NCBI RefSeq assembly: GCF_014859565.1
Contig: NZ_JACUUA010000227.1
Location: 1-5,060 of the forward strand
Length of the DNA stretch: 5,060 nucleotides
Source of the DNA: Marinospirillum sp.
Lineage (GTDB): Bacteria > Pseudomonadota > Gammaproteobacteria > Pseudomonadales > Halomonadaceae
Reading direction: 5' to 3'
Part shown: one piece after another, positions 1-5,060 of the stretch
Numbering within the stretch: the first letter of the stretch is position 1
How the letters are laid out: each line of letters starts with the position of its first letter
Made by a program: the position numbers and the translations under genes
The notes under the pieces: generated by a model
Databases searched by the model: none
Told to the model about the DNA's origin: nothing
What the model saw: only the letters and a program-made list of their open reading frames with translations

Positions 1-1
1 C

Positions 2-73
2 ATGGTGGATGACAGTGAACTATTGCTTACCATCTATGCTGCTGACAAAAACAGCCAAAACCACCACAGCTGA
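2..73 (+). CDS. C-terminal end of an unidentified upstream gene (partial)
   Basis: The frame is open from the window edge to a TGA at 71-73 and gives a 23-residue tail reading MVDDSELLLTIYAADKNSQN, then HHS. The Met at base 2 is probably internal, because no ribosome binding site can be seen. The core SELLLTIYA loosely resembles the last beta strand of RelE/HigB-type toxins, where sequences such as YLLTIYGKNE are usual, but this tail stops about 20 residues sooner than that family normally does. That likeness is a recollection over very few residues and is a weak inference. A second frame is open from base 3 to a TGA at 111-113 and would overlap the mod start as ATGA, but its composition looks less protein-like. 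The tail stops 36 bases before mod, so it may share the mod transcript. Confidence 0.35.
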   Translation: MVDDSELLLTIYAADKNSQNHHS

Positions 74-94
74 TTACCCAATGACTTTTAGACC

Positions 95-99
95 AGGGA
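95..99 (+). promoter_or_regulatory. weak ribosome binding site of mod
   Basis: AGGGA lies 10 bases upstream of the ATG at 110. This is the only purine-rich match to the Shine-Dalgarno sequence before that start, and its spacing is longer than ideal. In-frame ATGs at 119 and 131 are alternatives; the one at 131 has only a GGA at 121-123 in front of it. I prefer the ATG at 110 but the choice is not certain. Confidence 0.45.
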
Positions 100-109
100 T
101 TTTAGAATC

Positions 110-2059
110 ATGAACCAGATGGACACACAAATGCAGGGTGCATCTCTGAATATTACCGAGCAGCGAAAAAAAGAGCTGAAACAGCTTTTCCCAGGTGTGT
201 TCACCGAAACCCGTAATGCAAAAGGTGAGCTGGTGGAAACACTGGACTTTGAACGCCTGAAAGCCGAGCTTGGCAACTTCAGTGAAATCTATGATAACCG
301 CCGTGAGCGCTACGGTATGGACTGGCCGGGCAAGCGGGACTGCCTGCGACTGATCCAGCAATCATCTACTGCCACTCTTAAACCCTGCCGGGAAGAGTCA
401 GTGGATTTTGATACCACTGAAAACCTGTTTATCGAAGGTGACAACCTGGAAGTGCTCAAGCTGCTGCAAAAGAGCTACTACGGCCAGGTGAAGATGATCT
501 ACATTGATCCACCCTATAACACCGGCAAGGAGTTCATCTACCCGGATAACTTTAGCGAAAGCCTGGACACCTACCTGCAATACGCCGGCCTGAAAGACAG
601 CGAAGGCCGCACCTTTTCCACCAACACCGCCAACGAAGGCCGTTTTCATACCAAGTGGTTGAACATGATGTACCCGCGCCTGTACCTGGCCCGCAACCTG
701 CTGCGGGAAGACGGGGTGATCTTTATTTCCATCGACGACAACGAAGTGGAAAACCTGCGACGAATATGTAACGAGATTTTTGGGGAGGAGAATTTTATTG
801 CCACCATTATTTGGCAAAAACGCACCTCTCCAGACTCAAGGTTTAATCTAGGGGCGGCTCATGATTATGTGCTTGTCTATGGACGGAGCGAGTTGGGTCA
901 GCAGTTGCTCAAGAAGCTGCCACTTTCAAATACCCGCAGCTCTGAATATAAAAATCGGGATAATGATCCGAGAGGACCGTGGGCCTCAGTTGACCTGACA
1001 GGTCAAACTGGTCATGCAACTAAAGATCAGTTTTTTGATGTTGTTACCCCCTCAGGTATGTCTTACCCGCCACCTGATGGCAGGTGCTGGGCTCTAGCGA
1101 AAAAAACATATGATGAGCTGTACACTGATAATCGACTATGGTTTGGTAAGGATGGTAACTCTAGACCCAGGCTTAAAAAGTTTTTGTCTGAGTCTCAGGG
1201 TGTTAATGCATGGACTTGGTGGGGTAACTCAGAAGTTGGGGATAATCAGAGTTCAGCCAAAGAAATCAAAAAATTACTTGGATCAAGTGATGTTTTTGAC
1301 AATCCAAAACCAACAAAGCTGATTCATCGGATGTTACAGTTGATCGTCAGTGACGGTGACATTGTTTTGGATTTCTTTGCTGGATCTGGGACAACTGGGC
1401 ACGCAGCTGTTACGTACTCTATCGAGAAGAATATAAGCATTAATTTTATTTTGGTACAGCTCCCCGAGAAGGTAGATCCAGAGTCACCTCCCGGGCTATT
1501 TTGCCAAAGACAAAATTTACCGATGAACATTGCATCAATAAGTAAGGAGCGCCTTCGCCGTGCTTTTGGCGGTGAGTCAGCAGTTAAGCAGATGGAGTTT
1601 GATGCTGGCGTAAGTAATAGTAGGAGCTTCAAAGTCCTGAAACTCGATCAGAGCAACTTTAAACTCTGGCAAGCTCCTGCCAAAGGCATATCTGATGAAG
1701 AGCTACTCCAGCAAATGGAGCTGAATGTTGACCACATCGACCCCAATGCCAGCCAGGAAGATCTGCTCTATGAACTGCTGATCAAGGCTGGTGTGATGCC
1801 TACAGAGAAAGTGGAACAGATTGAACTGGCCGGTCATCAGCTGTTTTCCGTGGCGGATGGCACCCTGCTGGTGCATCTGGAGAACAGGGTTGATCAAGTT
1901 TTAATTGATGCTGTGTTAAACAATGCACCCAGCCAGTTTATCTGTCTGGATAAAGCCTTTCATGGTAATGATCAGCTCAAGACTAACGCGGTGAAAACCT
2001 TCCAGGCTTTTAACCAAGGCAAGGAAAAAATCGACCAGATCGATTTTAAAACGGTTTGA
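110..2059 (+). CDS. mod: Type III restriction-modification DNA methyltransferase (Mod subunit), adenine-specific
   Basis: This is the Mod subunit, which transfers a methyl group from S-adenosylmethionine to N6 of adenine in a short asymmetric site and supplies DNA recognition to the restriction complex. At 649 residues it is full length for the family (EcoP15I Mod is about 645). The visible order is GDNLEVLK (residues 110-117), catalytic motif IV DPPYNTG (133-139), HTKWLNMMYPRL (180-191), DGVIFISIDDNE (201-212), a variable recognition domain at about 230-395, motif X DNPKPTK (397-403), and the AdoMet-binding motif I DFFAGSGTTGH (421-431). Motif IV before motif I defines the beta class, and DPPY indicates adenine N6 methylation. 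The C-terminus, ending IDFKTV, matches the usual family tail. The stop lies 11 bases before res, so the two form an operon. Codon use and GC content change sharply at about residue 218 (see the separate entry). The exact recognition sequence cannot be read from the protein. Function is near certain; the start codon is less so. Confidence 0.97.
   Translation: MNQMDTQMQGASLNITEQRKKELKQLFPGVFTETRNAKGELVETLDFERLKAELGNFSEIYDNRRERYGMDWPGKRDCLRLIQQSSTATLKPCREESVDFDTTENLFIEGDNLEVLKLLQKSYYGQVKMIYIDPPYNTGKEFIYPDNFSESLDTYLQYAGLKDSEGRTFSTNTANEGRFHTKWLNMMYPRLYLARNLLREDGVIFISIDDNEVENLRRICNEIFGEENFIATIIWQKRTSPDSRFNLGAAHDYVLVYGRSELGQQLLKKLPLSNTRSSEYKNRDNDPRGPWASVDLTGQTGHATKDQFFDVVTPSGMSYPPPDGRCWALAKKTYDELYTDNRLWFGKDGNSRPRLKKFLSESQGVNAWTWWGNSEVGDNQSSAKEIKKLLGSSDVFDNPKPTKLIHRMLQLIVSDGDIVLDFFAGSGTTGHAAVTYSIEKNISINFILVQLPEKVDPESPPGLFCQRQNLPMNIASISKERLRRAFGGESAVKQMEFDAGVSNSRSFKVLKLDQSNFKLWQAPAKGISDEELLQQMELNVDHIDPNASQEDLLYELLIKAGVMPTEKVEQIELAGHQLFSVADGTLLVHLENRVDQVLIDAVLNNAPSQFICLDKAFHGNDQLKTNAVKTFQAFNQGKEKIDQIDFKTV
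758..1630 (+). other. compositionally distinct block of mod carrying the target recognition domain
   Basis: This block encodes roughly residues 217-507, including the recognition domain and motifs X and I. By hand count GC is about 55% over 481-720 and about 44% over 781-1560. None of the 16 arginines in residues 1-218 uses AGA or AGG, whereas 7 of the 16 from residue 218 to 506 do. The rare codon ATA appears at 764, immediately after the conserved NLRR stretch. The left edge is sharp, at about 755-765. The right edge is gradual, because GC after 1621 is only about 47%; I place it near the RSFKVLKLD stretch, where AGA/AGG codons nearly cease. The reading frame is intact throughout. I infer replacement by homologous recombination between conserved flanks, which is known to reassort specificity among Type III mod genes. 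Natural divergence under selection of the recognition domain could also contribute. Confidence 0.6.
990..1006. repeat. interrupted palindrome inside the mod recognition domain
   Basis: TTGACCTG (990-997) and CAGGTCAA (999-1006) are perfect inverted 8-base arms around a single A. The palindrome falls in codons for the DLTGQ stretch of the recognition domain. It could be a protein binding site, but its size is close to what chance gives in about 5 kb, and the coding constraint explains it adequately. Confidence 0.4.
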
Positions 2060-2064
2060 AGGAG
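2059..2064 (+). promoter_or_regulatory. strong ribosome binding site of res, overlapping the mod stop
   Basis: AAGGAG is a full Shine-Dalgarno core, set 6 bases before the res ATG at 2071. Its first base is the last base of the mod TGA (2057-2059). This fixes the res start and suggests that ribosomes finishing mod can re-initiate directly on res. It is a better match and better spaced than the mod site. Confidence 0.85.
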
Positions 2065-2070
2065 TGAACC

Positions 2071-5037
2071 ATGAAGCTGAAATTTAACCCCGGTCTGGAT
2101 TATCAGCAGGATGCCATTCAATCCACGCTGGCCGTGTTTGATGAGCTATCCACAGAAGGTGAGGCCTTTCGTCACCTGGGTATTGCCAATACCTTGAGCC
2201 TGAATCCTGACAAGCTTTTATTCAATCTGCATCGGGTTCAGGAGCAGAATTTTATTGAGAAAACGGCCAGCCTGTTTGAGGCTGAAGACGATTATCCCTT
2301 CCCCAATTTTTCCGTGGAGATGGAAACCGGTACGGGTAAAACCTATGTTTACCTGCGCAGTATTTTTGAATTGTACCAGAAGCTGGGACTGCGCAAATTC
2401 ATTATTGTGGTGCCATCGGTAGCCATTCGTGAAGGTGTGCTTTCTTCGTTGAAAATGATGAAAGAGCACTTTCGGAGCCTTTACAGCAATACGCCTTTTG
2501 ATCATTACGTTTACAGCGCCAAAGATCTGTCCAGAGTCCGCCAGTTTGCCACCGCCAATACATTGCAGATTATGGTGATCAACATTCAGGCATTTCAGCG
2601 TGATGCGGGGGATATAGAAGATTATGACAGTCTGACACCGGAGCAGATCAAAAAGCTTTCGGTGATACACCGAGAGCAGGATCGTATGTCCGGGGTTAAA
2701 CCCATTGAGTTTATTCAGGAAGTACGTCCGGTACTGATCATTGATGAGCCTCAGTCTGTCGATAACACTGCCAAAGCTCGGCGGGCAATTAACCATTTGA
2801 AGCCACTGTTTGCACTGCGTTATTCAGCGACCCATCGCAACCCTTATAATCTGATCTACCAGCTGGGTCCGGTGAAGGCCTACGACATGAAGCTGGTGAA
2901 GCAGATCTCTGTGGCATCCATCCAGTCTCAGAGCAATGTGAACCGGACTTATCTTAAGCTGAGTAGCGTTGGTTACAACGGCAAGGCCAAGATACCTTCA
3001 GCCTCGGTGGTGATTTTTGAAGATACCCCGAATGGCACCAAAGAGAAGGCCGTTAAACTCAAGCAAGGTACAGATTTATCGGATCATACCAACCGTTGCG
3101 GTTATGAAGGATATGTGGTGGATGAAATCTATGCTGAGTCGGGGGCTGAGTATGTGCGTTTTGCCAATAACGTGATTCTGGAGCCTGAGCAGGAAAAAGA
3201 CGGTATTCATGATGAGGTGCTTAAAGAGCAGATTCGCCAGACAGTGGAAGAGCACTTTAAAAAAGAGCGTAATCTGCTGAAGCAAGATTTGAATGTGAAG
3301 GTTTTATCGTTGTTTTTCATCGATAAGGTGGCAAATTATCGATATTACGATGAACACGGCTCTCGTCAGGATGGCAAGCTTGCGCTTTGGTTCGAAGAAA
3401 TCTACCAGGAAATTGCTGCCAGCCCATTGTTCAGTGATTTGCCAAAGCGTGATGTGAAACAGGTTCACAATGGGTATTTTGCAGAGGTCAAAAAACAGGG
3501 GCGGGTAGTGGAGCTGAAGGATACCAGTGGAGCTACAGCCAGTGACGCTGAAATTTATAAGCTGATTATGCAAGATAAAGAGCGGTTGCTGGATGACTCT
3601 GAGCCGCTGCGTTTTATTTTCAGCCATTCAGCTCTGAAAGAGGGCTGGGATAACCCTAATGTTTTTCAGATTTGCACCCTGCGTGAATTTGGTAGTGAAA
3701 AAGAACGACGCCAGACTTTAGGGCGTGGTTTACGTCTTGCAGTGAATGCGAATGGTGACCGAGTTTATGACCCTCAGCTGAATCGTCTGACTGTCGTTGC
3801 CAGTGAGTCCTTTGAGGACTATGCCAGAAACTTGCAAACAGAAATGGAAAAAGATATTGGCGGTGGTTTCAAGTTTGGCCGGGTGCCAGCCATTGCCTTC
3901 GCTCCGTTAGTAGTCAGTGACTCTGAAACTCTGGGTCAGGAAAAATCCCGCCACCTCTGGCAGGCTCTTAAAGCTGAGGGCTATCTGGATGCAAAGGGCG
4001 ATTTGACTTCTAAATTTCAGCCGGACGACCTGCACTTCAAGTTGCAAGTACCAGCAGAGTACCAACAACTGGAAAATGAAATTGTTGATCGGCTGCGTGG
4101 GTTTATGTTTACCGGTCGGATACAGGATGCTCGAAAGCGTACCCAGGTCACTTATAACAAACGCGTTGAATTGAATCCGGATTTTCAGGCGCTGTGGCAA
4201 AAAATCAGCCAGAAAACGCGCTACTCCATCCGGTTTGATACCCAAAAGTTGATTGATCTTGCCAGCCATAAATTGCAAAAAATGCCTGTGGTTAAGCCCG
4301 TGACACTGAGTATTGATCATACCCTGACAAAGATGACTGAAGCCGGATTTGGCAGTGATCGACAAATACAAACACCCAAAGAGCGTTATATCAGTGTCCA
4401 TGAGGTTTTACCGGATTTGCTGGGTACACTTCAAAGCCGAACGAACCTGACAAGAGGCACATTGTTGACTGTCATCAAGCGCTGTGGGCGACTGGGTGAA
4501 TTCAAAGCCAATCCTCAAGGGTTTATCACTGAAGCAGCCAAGCAGATCGAGAAAGCAATGGATGAGTTGCTGGTGGATGGAATCCGTTATGAGAAGCTGG
4601 TTGGTGAGCATTACAAAATGGAATTGTTTGATGAACCTGAACTGGAGGCTTATCTGGATCGTGCTTACAAGGTGCAGCATGGTAATCAAGGTGATTGTGT
4701 GCAAACACCTTATGATTATATTCAGTGGGACTCTAACATTGAGCGGCAAACTGCTCAGGCCTTGGATGGCGCAGAAAACGTCAGATTTTTCTGCAAACTG
4801 CCGCGTTGGTTTACTATCCCCACTCCTGTAGGTGATTACAATCCTGATTGGGCTGTGGTACTGGAAGAGGATCGCAAGGTGTACCTGATTCGGGAAACCA
4901 AAACTACTCATGACGCTGATAAGCGCAGGCAGGAAGAAAACCTGAAAATTCTTTGTGGTGAGGCGCACTTTAAAGCGCTGGACGATGTGGATTACCGAGT
5001 GGCTACTTCGGTGGCTGAGGTAGTGGCAGCGCCTTGA
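2071..5037 (+). CDS. res: Type III restriction enzyme, Res subunit (SF2 helicase/translocase plus PD-(D/E)XK endonuclease)
   Basis: Res is the ATP-dependent motor and nuclease of the Type III complex; it acts in the cytoplasm on unmethylated foreign DNA, bound to Mod. At 988 residues it is full length (EcoP15I Res is about 970). RecA-like domain 1 has a Q-rich LDYQQDAIQ (9-17), Walker A ETGTGKT (85-91, with K90 and T91), motif Ia IIVVPSVAIREG (111-122), the DEAD-type Walker B DEPQ (225-228) and motif III SATH (252-255). A beta-rich linker follows. RecA-like domain 2 has ALKEGWDNPNVFQ (521-533) and motif VI QTLGRGLRL (548-556), with arginine-finger candidates R552 and R555. A long linker includes NPDFQALW (702-709). 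The C-terminal nuclease carries P925-D926, then E942-T943-K944, which fits the PD-X(n)-ExK catalytic signature. A strong ribosome binding site and an 11-base gap tie it to mod. No frameshift or missing catalytic residue is seen. AGA/AGG codons are rare here, unlike in the middle of mod. Confidence 0.97.
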   Translation: MKLKFNPGLDYQQDAIQSTLAVFDELSTEGEAFRHLGIANTLSLNPDKLLFNLHRVQEQNFIEKTASLFEAEDDYPFPNFSVEMETGTGKTYVYLRSIFELYQKLGLRKFIIVVPSVAIREGVLSSLKMMKEHFRSLYSNTPFDHYVYSAKDLSRVRQFATANTLQIMVINIQAFQRDAGDIEDYDSLTPEQIKKLSVIHREQDRMSGVKPIEFIQEVRPVLIIDEPQSVDNTAKARRAINHLKPLFALRYSATHRNPYNLIYQLGPVKAYDMKLVKQISVASIQSQSNVNRTYLKLSSVGYNGKAKIPSASVVIFEDTPNGTKEKAVKLKQGTDLSDHTNRCGYEGYVVDEIYAESGAEYVRFANNVILEPEQEKDGIHDEVLKEQIRQTVEEHFKKERNLLKQDLNVKVLSLFFIDKVANYRYYDEHGSRQDGKLALWFEEIYQEIAASPLFSDLPKRDVKQVHNGYFAEVKKQGRVVELKDTSGATASDAEIYKLIMQDKERLLDDSEPLRFIFSHSALKEGWDNPNVFQICTLREFGSEKERRQTLGRGLRLAVNANGDRVYDPQLNRLTVVASESFEDYARNLQTEMEKDIGGGFKFGRVPAIAFAPLVVSDSETLGQEKSRHLWQALKAEGYLDAKGDLTSKFQPDDLHFKLQVPAEYQQLENEIVDRLRGFMFTGRIQDARKRTQVTYNKRVELNPDFQALWQKISQKTRYSIRFDTQKLIDLASHKLQKMPVVKPVTLSIDHTLTKMTEAGFGSDRQIQTPKERYISVHEVLPDLLGTLQSRTNLTRGTLLTVIKRCGRLGEFKANPQGFITEAAKQIEKAMDELLVDGIRYEKLVGEHYKMELFDEPELEAYLDRAYKVQHGNQGDCVQTPYDYIQWDSNIERQTAQALDGAENVRFFCKLPRWFTIPTPVGDYNPDWAVVLEEDRKVYLIRETKTTHDADKRRQEENLKILCGEAHFKALDDVDYRVATSVAEVVAAP

Positions 5038-5060
5038 TTCGCTCGGTCGCTACGCAGCAA

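Noticed and set aside
166..172. Run of seven A near the 5' end of mod (another at 1100-1106, and six T at 1031-1036), as possible phase-variation tracts
   Set aside because: Seven bases is short for efficient slipped-strand switching, such runs are common in lysine and phenylalanine codons, and no tetra- or pentanucleotide repeats typical of phase-variable mod genes are present.
398..817. Minus-strand open frame of 139 codons inside mod
   Set aside because: It lies wholly within a strongly conserved methyltransferase region, has no recognisable domain, and is best explained as a shadow of the plus-strand gene. The same applies to the other minus-strand frames across mod and res.
1296..1324. 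TTGACA at 1296-1301 as the -35 box of an internal res promoter
   Set aside because: There is no TATAAT-like box 16-18 bases downstream. Other candidates (TATAAG at 1432, TTGATC at 1890 with TGTTAA at 1914) lack a good partner box, so no internal promoter can be supported.
4484..4831. Plus-strand frame of 115 codons overlapping the end of res
   Set aside because: It is out of frame with the conserved Res linker and nuclease domain, is rich in Trp and Leu in an unnatural way, and has no ribosome binding site or domain signature.
110..5037. A BREX, DISARM or Type ISP-like system rather than Type III
   Set aside because: Methyltransferase and helicase-nuclease are separate proteins of the EcoP15I sizes, with a beta-class motif order and a C-terminal PD-ExK nuclease. 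No PglX-, PglZ- or DrmA-like partner or single-chain fusion is present in the window.
5038..5060. CGCTCGGTCG after res resembles part of a ColE1-type plasmid origin flank
   Set aside because: Only about nine or ten bases match before the sequences diverge, which is too little to claim a vector or plasmid junction. No hairpin with a T run is visible there either, so a terminator cannot be called.

Overview
The window holds a complete, compact Type III restriction-modification operon. Two genes on the plus strand cover 110-5037, about 97% of the sequence. The first, mod (110-2059), encodes a 649-residue beta-class N6-adenine DNA methyltransferase that also carries the sequence-recognition domain. 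The second, res (2071-5037), encodes a 988-residue superfamily 2 helicase/translocase with a C-terminal PD-(D/E)XK nuclease. The protein lengths and motif order match the EcoP1I/EcoP15I/StyLTI class of Mod2Res(1-2) enzymes. The host is most likely a gammaproteobacterium: by hand counts the lines sampled run about 44-55% GC, codon use is mixed, and both proteins are of enterobacterial EcoP15I-like type. The sequence does not fix the genus.

Layout: bases 1-73 appear to be the last codons of an upstream gene cut by the window edge. A short leader with a weak ribosome binding site (95-99) precedes mod. Only 11 bases separate mod from res, and a consensus AAGGAG overlaps the mod stop codon, so the pair should be co-transcribed and translated together. 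Res ends 23 bases before the window edge, and no terminator is visible there.

How they work together: a Mod dimer binds a short asymmetric site and methylates an adenine on one strand. Mod and Res together form the restriction complex. Res uses ATP to switch into sliding along DNA and cuts when it meets a second, inversely oriented unmethylated site. All key catalytic motifs of both proteins are visible and neither reading frame is broken, so the system looks active.

The most notable signal is internal to mod. From about base 760 to 1630 the GC content falls to about 44%, and AGA/AGG arginine codons go from 0 of 16 (residues 1-218) to 7 of 16 (residues 218-506). This is the pattern expected if a block carrying the recognition domain was replaced by recombination. 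I found no evidence of a wholly new type of system here.
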